Source: an uncultured Alphaproteobacteria bacterium (lineage in GTDB: Bacteria > Pseudomonadota > Alphaproteobacteria > RF32 > CAG-239). From it: 64,000 nucleotides of DNA. Below the pieces are notes generated by a model. The model was not told where the DNA came from. It was given only the letters and a program-made list of their open reading frames with translations, and ran no database searches. Below are positions 27,453-36,028 of this stretch, one piece after another. The number at the start of each line of letters is the position of its first letter. Position 1 is the stretch's first letter. The position numbers were made by a program, and so were the translations under genes. The stretch spans positions 62,001 to 126,000 of the forward strand of contig CAKQSV010000001.1 in assembly GCA_934273635.1 (NCBI GenBank), read 5' to 3'.

Positions 27453-28079
27453 TCAGAACAGCAGGCGATAGCCACCCTCTTCGGCGCTGACGATTTGCGC
27501 GCCCGCGGTCTCCTGCTCAACCTTTTTGCGCAAGCGATAAATATGGGTCTCAATGGTATGGGTGGTCACGTCGCCGCTGTATTCCCACACGTTTTGCAAC
27601 AGCTCGTTTTTAGGCACCGCCTTGCCGCGCGATTTGTAAAGATATTGGATAATACTCACTTCACGCTCGGTGAGCTTGGCGGTTTTGCCGGTGGCGGTGT
27701 TGAGAATATCTTTATCGACCGGATGAAGCTCATATTCGCCAAAGTGCAAAAAACCATCCGCCGAGTTTTCAAACACATTTATTCCCGACTTGATTTGATT
27801 GAGCAAATGAGACAGGCGCAGAGGCTTAAACACAAACATATCCAGTTTGTCCGAGGTGGTCTCATCACTATCTGACGGCTCCAAAATCAACGCCGGCACC
27901 TTAACGTGATTGATACGAAATTCAGATAAAAACTCTTTGCCGTCCAATAACGCAATGTCAAACACCGTTTGGTTATCGTCCCAAGTATAAACCTTATAGT
28001 CTGGCAAGTTTTGCTCAATTTGGCTGACCAGGTCTTCCTGAAACGGACGATTGGCTGACAAAAATAAAATGTTCGGCAT
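27453..28079 (-). CDS. OmpR-type response regulator with degenerate receiver
   Basis: The C-terminal half (about 115-208) is a winged helix: KLTEREVSIIQYLYKSRGKAVPKNELLQNVW and TIETHIYRLRKKVE are OmpR/PhoB-type DNA-binding signatures. The N-terminal receiver starts PNILFLSANRPFQEDL, which lacks the usual pair of acidic residues. An aspartate in DIALLDG and the lysine in VFKPLRL remain, so phosphorylation is doubtful. I take the start as MPNILF at 28079; two upstream codons are open. It ends 5 bases from the convergent lolA, and a porin gene starts upstream of it in the same direction. Confidence 0.82.
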   Translation of the reverse strand: MPNILFLSANRPFQEDLVSQIEQNLPDYKVYTWDDNQTVFDIALLDGKEFLSEFRINHVKVPALILEPSDSDETTSDKLDMFVFKPLRLSHLLNQIKSGINVFENSADGFLHFGEYELHPVDKDILNTATGKTAKLTEREVSIIQYLYKSRGKAVPKNELLQNVWEYSGDVTTHTIETHIYRLRKKVEQETAGAQIVSAEEGGYRLLF

Positions 28080-28091
28080 AAGCAAATCTCC

Positions 28092-29210
28092 TTAAAACCC
28101 GAGGCTGAAACCGGTTATCGCAGCATAGCCTTTGTTGGAATCTTCAGGCGTCTGACCTTTGAACTCGGCGCGAGCCCCCGCCAAATAAAGCGAAAGGTTG
28201 CGGTTGTATTGATAAGCGCCTGACAACAGCCAAATTTTGTCTTTGTTATCCGACTGCGCGGACTTGCTCTCAAAATAAGACAAAGCGGTTTTAAATGGTC
28301 CGATTTCATACCCGACGCCAACATCCCATGCCTCGCCCTCGCGGTAGCCGTCAAACCAATCGGCAAGGCGCGGATTGAGGCTATGCTTGGTCACAGGATA
28401 ATCGCCACCGTCAACATAGGTTTTGCGCCAACTGCCGCCGAGCGTCCAACCGGCGCGATACAGGCTCAAACCGGCGCTGAAATCTTTGTCATCTTGATTG
28501 AAAATGCCATAACCGAGCGAGCTTACCAGTTCGGCAAAGCCTAAATCCGCGGTGTAATATGCGGCGGCAACATAACCATCATCAGCGGCATAGCGCGCGC
28601 GTTTGTTCACCAGACCGGTGCGATTGTAGGTGTCGGGAATATAGCTAAAACCCAAAGTCAGGTTGTGATATTCGGGAGTGATGTAACTGATTTTTGCCGC
28701 GGTGCCGTCGGTGTTTATTGAGGTGCTGTTTAGGGTTTGATAGGCAGTTTGACGCTTGGTTTTCACCCAGTTGGGATTGGCGATAAAGTTGACAATATCG
28801 CTGTCGTTCAGCCCCAACTTTCCGGCAGACGGCGCTCCGACGTGAAACTGCGCGGCGGCGTTATAAGTTTCGCCAAACATTACCCGCCCCAAGGGATTGT
28901 CAAAAATACCATAGACCTCGTGCCCCCAAAGACCATTACTATAATTATATTGGCGCTTGTTCACCCCGACCATAATATCGGCAAACAGACCTAGGGAATA
29001 GTCGTCGTTAAAGTTTTTTTCGGCACTGAAATCAGCCTCAAAGGTATTGACAAAGAACTGGCGTTTGTCTTTGTGTTTGTCTCGGTGAGAGGGAAACGCA
29101 TAACCGTAAAAGGAGCTCCACTCGCCGCTGAGGTTATATTCGGTATCGGACGCAAAAGCGAGGTTTGGCAGTATCAGACCCAATATGAACAGATATTTTA
29201 TTTTTTGCAA
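28092..29210 (-). CDS. Gram-negative outer membrane porin
   Basis: A 372-residue protein with a signal peptide (KIKYLFILGLILPNLAFA) followed by beta-rich alternating sequence ending in a C-terminal aromatic residue (AAITGFSLGF, terminal Phe), as outer membrane porins require. Repeated YxxxxxxY patterns and the ELVSSLGYGI segment fit a 16-strand general porin. I chose a TTG start at 29210 because GGAGGCAGAAG precedes it; an ATG at 29273 would place the first residues within a dispersed palindromic repeat. The gene is just upstream of the response regulator (12 bases), a possible operon. Confidence 0.75.
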   Translation of the reverse strand: MQKIKYLFILGLILPNLAFASDTEYNLSGEWSSFYGYAFPSHRDKHKDKRQFFVNTFEADFSAEKNFNDDYSLGLFADIMVGVNKRQYNYSNGLWGHEVYGIFDNPLGRVMFGETYNAAAQFHVGAPSAGKLGLNDSDIVNFIANPNWVKTKRQTAYQTLNSTSINTDGTAAKISYITPEYHNLTLGFSYIPDTYNRTGLVNKRARYAADDGYVAAAYYTADLGFAELVSSLGYGIFNQDDKDFSAGLSLYRAGWTLGGSWRKTYVDGGDYPVTKHSLNPRLADWFDGYREGEAWDVGVGYEIGPFKTALSYFESKSAQSDNKDKIWLLSGAYQYNRNLSLYLAGARAEFKGQTPEDSNKGYAAITGFSLGF

Positions 29211-29261
29211 CTTCTGCCTCCGTTTTGTTTTTTTCTCTCGCTCGTTATGACGGTTTCCCTG

Positions 29262-29465
29262 TCTGTTCGTCACTGCGAGTTTGGTGGCAAACGAAGCAGT
29301 CCAGATTTAATAAGGATTCCTTGGTTTGACTGGATTGCTTCGGTGGCAAGCCACCTCGCAATGACGAGGGAGGGACGCCGACTGGATTGCCACGACCGCA
29401 AGCGGTCTCGCAATGACGGTTTGGGTAACGCGCCCTATCGTCTTCGCAATGATGAGAACATTATA
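29262..29465. repeat. Dispersed palindromic repeat cluster (GCAATGACG / CGTCACTGCGAG type)
   Basis: A set of matching short units in both orientations: CGTCACTGCGAG at about 29266, GACTGGATTGCTTCG near 29330, CCTCGCAATGACGAGG near 29355, GACTGGATTGCCACG near 29381, and TCTCGCAATGACGG near 29408. These motifs belong to a type of intergenic repeat found in many bacterial genomes, with the core TGGATTGC ... CGCAATGACG. Similar but weaker traces (GCGATGACG) occur around 33184 and 33788. It separates the porin gene from the VirB2-like operon. Confidence 0.65.
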
Positions 29466-29585
29466 ATTATCACTTGAGGATAGTCAAGGGATTATGTTTA
29501 TCAGGGACTCGGCTGACAAGCTTATATGCAAAAATTAGAGAAAAATTTACTATTTTAGGAGTATAAAAATATTGTTTGTAGGTGT

Positions 29586-29634
29586 TTTCCAACTGTGAAT
29601 TTTTTGTTACAGGAATTTTTCTGTTGGAAAATCA
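29586..29634 (+). other. Inverted repeat in the leader of the VirB2-like operon
   Basis: TTTTCCAAC and GTTGGAAAA (about 29586-29594 and 29624-29632) are perfect inverse complements around an AT-rich loop, ahead of the first VirB2-like gene. The 29466-29745 stretch is otherwise AT-rich without a gene. A regulatory hairpin or operator is possible; no function is shown. Confidence 0.3.
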
Positions 29635-29745
29635 ATGTTTTATCTCATTTTTGGACTATCAGATTTATCTGGAAAAAAACTCCAAAATTAGGTATTCTAA
29701 AAGAGTAGATGAAGTTAATTTATAACATAGACAAGGAGAAAGACT

Positions 29746-30096
29746 ATGAAGTTCTTTAAGAAAAATATTTGGACAATCTGTTCATGGGTTGCCGTTTTTG
29801 CATTGGTAGCCGCAGATGCTTTTGCTGATCAGGGTTCTTCTTTGATGACCACCGCTCAGACCAAAGCTTCTAACGTGTTCCAATCAGTTAAAACCATCAC
29901 CTTTATTTTGGGTGGTTTCGGTTTAATCGGTATCGCATATCAGGCTATTATCGGTAAAGTTAAATGGTCTTGGTTTGCGGGTTTGGCCGTTGGTTTGGCT
30001 CTGTTGGCCGCTGCAGGTGCTATCGTTGAATACGCTACCGGCGCTTCTGTCAACGACAATTTTGCTGACTCGTTCTCTACCGGTGCTTCGTACTAA
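29746..30096 (+). CDS. VirB2/TrbC-like small membrane protein (pilin-like), copy 1
   Basis: The 116-residue product has a signal peptide-like start (FFKKNIWTICSWVAVFALVAADAFA) and then two membrane segments separated by the motif GGFGLIGIAYQAIIGKVKWSWF. This layout (signal, short N-terminal stretch, two hydrophobic helices joined by a basic loop) is that of VirB2/TrbC pilins of type IV secretion systems. GACAAGGAGAAAGACT supplies a good ribosome binding site. Two more genes with the same domain follow, spaced 113 and 58 bases. No VirB4, VirB6 or coupling protein is present in the window. Confidence 0.75.
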   Translation: MKFFKKNIWTICSWVAVFALVAADAFADQGSSLMTTAQTKASNVFQSVKTITFILGGFGLIGIAYQAIIGKVKWSWFAGLAVGLALLAAAGAIVEYATGASVNDNFADSFSTGASY

Positions 30097-30209
30097 TAGA
30101 GTTTGTTAAATTAGATAAAAAAAGGAAAGGAAGGTTTGTTATGAAAAATTTGATTGAAAATAATTCACAACACCTTCCTTTTGCCTTTTTGATTAAGGGA
30201 GCAAGGAAG

Positions 30210-30554
30210 ATGTTGTGCGTAAATTTTAAGAAACTGATTGTCACGGCAGTGCTGATGTTTGTGTGTTCTTCAATTTTATTTGCAACAGATTCTTATGCAC
30301 TGTTTGAAGATTTATCCAAACACGGCGGTAAAATTTTTACCGGTATGCGTGAGATTATTTATGCGGTTTCCGGTTTTGGTATTATCGCTATCGTCATCGG
30401 GGCGATTTTTGGTAATATTAACTGGAAATGGCTGACCGCTATTATTATCGGTCTGTTTGTGATTGCGGGTACGGCGACAATCATCAACTATATGGTTGAG
30501 AGCGATGTTGTGACCCAAGATATGATTACCGACAGCCTGAAGTTTGGCGAATAG
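30210..30554 (+). CDS. VirB2/TrbC-like small membrane protein (pilin-like), copy 2
   Basis: The domain around SGFGIIAIVIGAIFGNINWKWLTAIIIGLFVIAG aligns well with copy 1. A signal peptide precedes it (KKLIVTAVLMFVCSSILFATDSYA). I chose the ATG at 30210 because AAGGAAG stands immediately before it; a longer frame begins at 30141 with 23 more residues, which include no conserved part. The basic turn between the helices is GNINWKW, against GKVKWSW in copy 1. Same strand and probably same transcript as copies 1 and 3. Confidence 0.7.
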   Translation: MLCVNFKKLIVTAVLMFVCSSILFATDSYALFEDLSKHGGKIFTGMREIIYAVSGFGIIAIVIGAIFGNINWKWLTAIIIGLFVIAGTATIINYMVESDVVTQDMITDSLKFGE

Positions 30555-30612
30555 GTTAAAAAAGAAAAATTATTTTGTACTGCAAAAATCTTAAGGATTA
30601 AGGAGACGTGCC

Positions 30613-33096
30613 ATGATGAATGTTAAAAATATTGTAAAAGGTGTTTCATTCCTGTTATGCTTGGGATTTTTGGCATGTGCAACCAACGCCATGGCGAAGA
30701 GCAGCTTTGATGACTATGAAACTCAGTACGAAGATGAGCAAGCGACCTATGGTAATTGCGAAAACGCCAAGAAATATATTGATGAAGGTAGAAAGTGTGA
30801 CTCAAGCAGTAAGAAGGCAACTCTTGAAAAAGCTTGTCAGAAATATCAATCAGTCAAAGCAGAATATAAAACATGTATGAGCGGTGGCAAATCAGAATCT
30901 AAAGCGGCTTATGACGCATTGACGACGGCAAATACTTGTGAATCTACTGCCATAAAAAACATTAAAGAGGCTTTTGCCAGCTGTAAAGCGGCTATAAAAG
31001 CATATAAAAAGGCAGACAAAGCAAATGACAAGAAGAAGGCAGCAGGTGAAGCTAATAAAGAGGCTCAAAAAGCCATGACTACTGCGAAAGCGGCTTATTA
31101 TAGGGCTATAGCTGACTGTGAACAAGGGGAGACGTTTGGCGACTGCTCTAAGGCAAATGATTTATATAAAGATTATCAGAAAAAAGCCAAAGCCGCTGGT
31201 AAAACCGCTAAGGCTGCAACAAAAGCAGATACTGCAGCTGCCGCCCAAAATAAGGCTTTTCAGTCTGCTGCAAATGATTCCTGCGGCATTGGGAGACGGT
31301 ATAATGCTGACACTGGCGCTTGTGAAGACATTAACCTTGACCTGAGTAGTGAAGACCCTGATATTGCAGGGGTTAAGGCGGACTCAGACGCGGCCAAAGC
31401 TGCCGCAACCGGTAGCTCATCCTTAACCTGTAGTAATGTCAGCAAAAAAGGTGAGGCTAACGGCACATTTGCAATCTTTGACTATCTTGCCTGCCGTATC
31501 ACCTTGGTGGTGGCTGATGTTCGCGCTATCGTATACATCTTGGCCGGCTTTGGTATGATTGCCTTTGCTTATGGCGCAATCATCGGCAAAATCAACTTTA
31601 AGCAGTTGGCAAACATTTTTATCGGATTGTTTATCTTGTCAATGACAACCGGATTAATTGAGGCTATTGTCTTTAATGACGGCACATCTCGCTTGACTTA
31701 TCACAACTATTTACCGGACGGCAATCATGGGCAATATAGCTCTGTGAGCGCAGATTGTAGCAGTGACGCAAGCTTGTGTCCGGATGTTGAATTGAATGGT
31801 ATGAAAGCTGACGCAGACAATAGCTCTTGGAGCTTGAGCGACCTTAAAAATACTATTAAATCAGCCAAGAAAGCTGTTAAGACTGCGTCAAATACCGTTA
31901 AGACCGTTAAAAACACAGTCGAAACTACGGTGAACGCTGCAAAGAACATCGGCAACGCCATCAAAAACGGTGGGGATATTACCGATGTGGTCAGCAACAT
32001 TGCCGCCAATGTCAGCAATGTGGTTGGTACCGCGAATATGGCGGCTAACCAGTTGGCAAACAACTATGCCGACCTTGCTAATGATATTCGCGATGCTCAG
32101 TCGACTGAGGAGCAACTTAAATATCGTGAAGAAGTCGAAAAACGCTATAACCTCTTGAAAGGTAAGTGCGATACCGGCAACTGTAGTGAGAACGAAAAAG
32201 CCTCTTTGGCTAAAATGGCTGAGATGGTCGATGAAAACAAAACCAAAGCCGACAAATGGGTTGAGAACGACGGCAAAGGTGGCGGTTCGACTATCTTGAG
32301 TGGTCTTGGTAAAGCAGCAAACATAGCAAGTTCAGCAAACAAAGTCACCTCAAACGTCGCTCAGGCACAAAATGACGGTTCGGCTTTGGCTGGTGGAGCA
32401 TTAGGTGATGTTTTAGGCGTAGCTTTCGCCGCAGGAGAGGCTTACACCAGTGGCTCGGATGCTTATGATAAGGCTAAAAGCGATGGTTCTTTAGACTTCC
32501 GCAGCGGTCAGACCAAGAGCGCTGATGACGCCAGACATGCTCAACAAGCCGCTGAAGACGCTTGTATTAAAAAAGGCGGTAAGTTGGCTAACGGCAAGTG
32601 CATGAGTGATAAAGGTGTTGAAATTGATATTACCACCGGCGCCCGCACTAAGACAGCGACTGACGATAAGGGTAACAAGACGACGGCTACTTCAACAACA
32701 GATAAAGCCACCGGTACAAAAACAACAACGGCTGTCGTAACCGATAAAGACGGTAAGAAGGTATCCGAGACCGTCACGGTTGAAAACAAAGACGGCACCA
32801 AGACCGTTACGGTTAAAGAAAACGGTAAGAACAAGTCTGTAAGCTATGGCAAAGACGGCAAACTCACCTCCGTTGACGGGCAAAAGGCTGCCGACCAAAA
32901 AGCCACCTGCACCCAGCAAGGTAAAGTTTGGGACGACAAGTTGGGTTGCCGCACGCACGAAGCAGTTTGCCAAAGCGAGGGTAAAACCTATGACAGCAAT
33001 TCTAAAAAGTGCGTAGCAAAGAAAGAGGGAAAGAAAGCCGATACAAAGAAGGGAGCCGCTAAAAGTTCGGCAAAGTCAACAACCACTAAAAAATAG
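30613..33096 (+). CDS. Large secreted-type protein with internal VirB2/TrbC-like domain, copy 3
   Basis: An 827-residue protein that starts with a signal peptide (FLLCLGFLACATNAMA). Residues about 30-225 are Lys/Ala-rich and helical with scattered Cys. A pilin-like two-helix domain sits near 300-355 (ILAGFGMIAFAYGAIIGKINFKQ), matching the two preceding genes. Then come a long helical region (400-640) and a Thr/Lys-rich beta stretch near 680-755. Four Cys modules of type C-x-x-x-G-K-x-x-x-x-C lie near residues 224 (CGIGRRYNADTGAC), 649, 766 and 786. Fusion of a pilin-like segment to such a large body is unusual. Function unknown; a secreted or surface structure is possible. Confidence 0.7.
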   Translation: MMNVKNIVKGVSFLLCLGFLACATNAMAKSSFDDYETQYEDEQATYGNCENAKKYIDEGRKCDSSSKKATLEKACQKYQSVKAEYKTCMSGGKSESKAAYDALTTANTCESTAIKNIKEAFASCKAAIKAYKKADKANDKKKAAGEANKEAQKAMTTAKAAYYRAIADCEQGETFGDCSKANDLYKDYQKKAKAAGKTAKAATKADTAAAAQNKAFQSAANDSCGIGRRYNADTGACEDINLDLSSEDPDIAGVKADSDAAKAAATGSSSLTCSNVSKKGEANGTFAIFDYLACRITLVVADVRAIVYILAGFGMIAFAYGAIIGKINFKQLANIFIGLFILSMTTGLIEAIVFNDGTSRLTYHNYLPDGNHGQYSSVSADCSSDASLCPDVELNGMKADADNSSWSLSDLKNTIKSAKKAVKTASNTVKTVKNTVETTVNAAKNIGNAIKNGGDITDVVSNIAANVSNVVGTANMAANQLANNYADLANDIRDAQSTEEQLKYREEVEKRYNLLKGKCDTGNCSENEKASLAKMAEMVDENKTKADKWVENDGKGGGSTILSGLGKAANIASSANKVTSNVAQAQNDGSALAGGALGDVLGVAFAAGEAYTSGSDAYDKAKSDGSLDFRSGQTKSADDARHAQQAAEDACIKKGGKLANGKCMSDKGVEIDITTGARTKTATDDKGNKTTATSTTDKATGTKTTTAVVTDKDGKKVSETVTVENKDGTKTVTVKENGKNKSVSYGKDGKLTSVDGQKAADQKATCTQQGKVWDDKLGCRTHEAVCQSEGKTYDSNSKKCVAKKEGKKADTKKGAAKSSAKSTTTKK

Positions 33097-33114
33097 CTTC
33101 TTGTTCTATGGCTC

Positions 33115-33154
33115 AAAAACACCCCGTGTTGACTCTCTCCACGGGGTGTTTTTT
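33115..33154 (+). terminator. Terminator after the VirB2-like gene cluster
   Basis: AAAAACACCCCGTG (33115-33128) and CACGGGGTGTTTTT (33140-33153) form a perfect 14-pair stem followed by T. It ends the operon 18 bases after the last stop. Confidence 0.88.
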
Positions 33155-33159
33155 AATGA

Positions 33160-33812
33160 CCAGAAACTCAGAATTGTCATTGCGATGACGTTAGGGGAAG
33201 GGAACGTGCCATTGCCGCTCTAATAATTTAGAGAGGGTATATAAAGACTTCTTCCCTAAATTTTTAGGGAAGACGGATTTCTTAAGAGGACAGGAGCTAA
33301 CAGCGAACTGTACTCTTGTTGAAATCCTGATGAGTTTAAAGTTATGTTCGGAGTTTTAATTAAAAGGCTTTCCTTTACTATAAACTCACCTCCGACAGCT
33401 AACGCTGCCACCTCCTCTCTAAATATTTAGCGAGGAGGTTTAAACTCACCTCAACCAATTCCGACTAAAAATTTAGAGAGGAAGGATATAGAAACCTTAC
33501 CCTGCCTCTTTGAATTTTCAGAGAGGCAAGATTGCTCAGTAAATGCAACAGCATTTGCACTTAGCAATCTGGTGAGTTTATAGTTATGCTTGGAGTTTTA
33601 ATTAAGTGTCTTTCCCTTACTATAAACTCATCTGGATTTCTAAAAAAATACAATTCGTTTCACTCTTGTATTTTAAGAAATCCTGTCTTCCCTAAATATT
33701 TAAGGAAGACATTACCCCCCTCTAATAATTTAGAGAGGGAATAAGTAGCCACTTTACACTTGGATCGCCACGGACGTTGCCGTCCCCGCGATGACGTTCG
33801 GGACAGAAGTTC
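33160..33812. repeat. Mosaic of nested palindromes and repeats, about 650 bases
   Basis: No gene is seen. Matching units frame the region: CTCTAATAATTTAGAGAGGG near 33218 and again near 33719. GTCTTCCCTAAATTTTTAG (near 33248) is mirrored by CCTAAATATTTAAGGAAGAC near 33690, and GGATTTCTTAA (33275) by TTAAGAAATCC (33672). A 65-base unit at 33327-33392 (GATGAGTTTAAAGTTATG, later ACTATAAACTCACC) is repeated at 33567-33632; each has inverted ends. GCGATGACGTT stands at both outer edges (33182, 33788). This nesting suggests a non-autonomous, palindrome-based mobile element or multiple insertions. Confidence 0.7.
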
Positions 33813-33919
33813 TAAAAAAATAATATCAAAAAAAATCATCCTTTGTAAAAAAATTTATTTTGCGATTTTGGCAAAAAATGCTAATATAAGTATTATATTA
33901 TTGTTCTATGGAGGCTGCA

Positions 33920-34777
33920 ATGACTGGTAAGAGACCTATTGTTATTGGAATTGGCGAGCTGTTGTGGGATATGCTGCCGGCGGGAAAGAGAGCGGGCGGT
34001 GCTCCGATTAATGTGGTGTATCACGCCTCTAAGCAATGTGCCGACGGATATGCCGTGAGTGCGGTCGGTAAAGACGCGCTCGGCGATGAAATTATCGGCG
34101 AGTTGGAAAAAAATCATATCAAATATATTCTTGACCGCAACAATTATCCGACCAGTGTGGTTGAGGTTCATTTGCAAGACGGTATTCCCTCTTATGAGAT
34201 TATTGAAGATGTGGCGTGGGATCATATCCGCCTTTTGCCCGAGGCTGTCGCATTAGTACAAAAGGCCGACGCCGTATGTTTCGGCACCTTAGCCTTACGG
34301 CACACCGAGGCGAGGAAAACGATTATCAGTCTGATAAAGTCCGCGCCGGCGCATGCCATTAAGTTTTTGGATATTAACCTGCGGCAACATTACTATTCTA
34401 AAGAACTATTGCAAGAGTTGCTCGGGTTGGCCACTATTTTGAAAATCAATGATGAGGAGATTGTGGCGGTGCGCAAGCTGTTAGACCTGTCCGGCACGGA
34501 CGAGGAAGTTTGCAAGCATTTGATGAAGGTCTACAATCTGCAATATCTGGCTTTTACGGCCGGTGAAAATTACAGCATTATTTATTCCGAGACCGAAAAA
34601 TCTTATCTGCCGACCCCACGGGTGGTGGTAGAAGATACCGTTGGCGCCGGTGACGCGTTTTCGGGCACGTTTATTTGCGCCATACTTCACGGCAAAGATA
34701 TGTTTCGCGCTCACAAAGCGGCGGTTGACACCGCGGCTTTTGTTTGCACCAAATCTGGCGCTTGGCCCCAATACTAA
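33920..34777 (+). CDS. PfkB family carbohydrate kinase (fructokinase-like)
   Basis: Ribokinase-fold sugar kinase of 285 residues. Conserved features are IGIGELLWDMLPAGKRAGGAPINVVYHA near the start (sugar-binding GG), KFLDINLRQHYYSKE in the middle, and the anion-hole motif DTVGAGDAFSGTF with the catalytic Asp near residue 247. The start chosen at 33920 follows GGAGG at 33910-33914; an ATG at 33908 would contain that site. The next gene is a FucP-type transporter 13 bases on, so uptake and phosphorylation of a hexose, perhaps fructose, is likely. Exact sugar not determined. Confidence 0.88.
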   Translation: MTGKRPIVIGIGELLWDMLPAGKRAGGAPINVVYHASKQCADGYAVSAVGKDALGDEIIGELEKNHIKYILDRNNYPTSVVEVHLQDGIPSYEIIEDVAWDHIRLLPEAVALVQKADAVCFGTLALRHTEARKTIISLIKSAPAHAIKFLDINLRQHYYSKELLQELLGLATILKINDEEIVAVRKLLDLSGTDEEVCKHLMKVYNLQYLAFTAGENYSIIYSETEKSYLPTPRVVVEDTVGAGDAFSGTFICAILHGKDMFRAHKAAVDTAAFVCTKSGAWPQY

Positions 34778-34790
34778 AGGAGACTGAGAG

Positions 34791-35933
34791 ATGAACAAAC
34801 GCTTTTTATTGCAACTGCTGCCTATTCTCATGACCTTTTTTGCCATGGGTTTTGTGGATTTGGCCGGTACCGCCACCAACTATTTGAAAGCCGATTTTAA
34901 CCTGTCGGACACACTGGCGAACAGTTTTGCCTCGATGGTGTTCTTTTGGTTTTTGATTTGCTCGGTGCCCTCGGGTATGTTAATGAACAAAATCGGGCGG
35001 CGCAAGACCGTGCTGCTCAGTTTGTATCTGACCTTGTTGGCTTTGGTTATGCCTTTGTTCAAATATAATTTGCCGGTTATGTTGGTCTCGTTGTCTTTGC
35101 TGGGTATCGGCAACGCTATTATGCAAGTGTCTCTTAATCCCCTGCTCTCAAACATTACCCCGCCGAGCAAACTTTCGAGTGCTTTAACTTTAGGGCAGTT
35201 TATTAAAGCCATTGCTGCGTTTATCGGTCCGATTGCCGTCGCTGCCTGCGCTTTGCACTTTGGCAACTGGGTTTTGCTGATGGGATTTTTTGCCATTGAA
35301 GGGTTGATTGCATTGTTATGGCTACGCAAAACCGAAATTCACGAGCAAGCTACCGACAAGGCATCTTCGTTCAAGGAGTGTTTCGGGCTGTTAAAAAATT
35401 GGTCGGTGCTGTTGTGCTTTTTGGGTATTATGTGCCATGTGGGCATTGATGTCGGCACCAATGTTTCGGCGCCGAAAATCGTTATGGAAAAATTGCAAAT
35501 TCCGCTCAGTCAGGCCGGTTTTGCCACCAGTGTTTATTTTATATTCCGCACATTTGGCAGCTTGTCCGGCGTGGCGATTTTGGCCAAATTTAACGCCCGC
35601 CGCTTTTTCGGGCTGAGTGTGTTGTTTTTGCTCATCGGTATGGCGGGGCTGATTCCCGCCGAGACCAAGTGGCAACTGTTCGGGTGTTTGGCGCTCATCG
35701 GTTTTGGCAACGCCAATATCTTTCCGGTAGTGTTCGCGCAGGCCATGCGTATCCGCCCCGACAAGAAAAACGAAATCTCGGGTTTGATGATTATGGGTAT
35801 TTGCGGCGGCGCGCTGTTCCCCACCATTATGGGCGGTGTGACCGATGTTGTCGGCTCGCAGGTTGGCGCTGTTGCCGTGATGTTGTGCTGCATTTTCTAT
35901 CTGTTGGGATTTTGCAAAAAAATAAAATCTTAG
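34791..35933 (+). CDS. MFS sugar transporter, FucP-type
   Basis: A 380-residue, strongly hydrophobic protein with about twelve predicted membrane segments, as in the major facilitator superfamily. Signature stretches are FFAMGFVDLAGTATNYLK at the start and GMLMNKIGRRKTVLLSLY, the MFS loop 2-3 motif. FucP/GluP-like transporters carry fucose, glucose or galactose with protons. Placement right after a sugar kinase supports uptake of a neutral hexose that is then phosphorylated. AGGAGACTGAG precedes the ATG. Confidence 0.87.
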   Translation: MNKRFLLQLLPILMTFFAMGFVDLAGTATNYLKADFNLSDTLANSFASMVFFWFLICSVPSGMLMNKIGRRKTVLLSLYLTLLALVMPLFKYNLPVMLVSLSLLGIGNAIMQVSLNPLLSNITPPSKLSSALTLGQFIKAIAAFIGPIAVAACALHFGNWVLLMGFFAIEGLIALLWLRKTEIHEQATDKASSFKECFGLLKNWSVLLCFLGIMCHVGIDVGTNVSAPKIVMEKLQIPLSQAGFATSVYFIFRTFGSLSGVAILAKFNARRFFGLSVLFLLIGMAGLIPAETKWQLFGCLALIGFGNANIFPVVFAQAMRIRPDKKNEISGLMIMGICGGALFPTIMGGVTDVVGSQVGAVAVMLCCIFYLLGFCKKIKS

Positions 35934-36028
35934 CCGTTGTGGAAAAAATTTTTTAGGGGTGTTCTCAAAGCGGTTTTGAGGTATTATATGTATAATTTAT
36001 TATTTCCTGACAAAAAAAGAGAACACTA

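Noticed and set aside
33160..33812. CRISPR array
   Set aside because: The repeats are few, unequal in length and mirrored rather than regularly spaced, and no cas gene is in the window.
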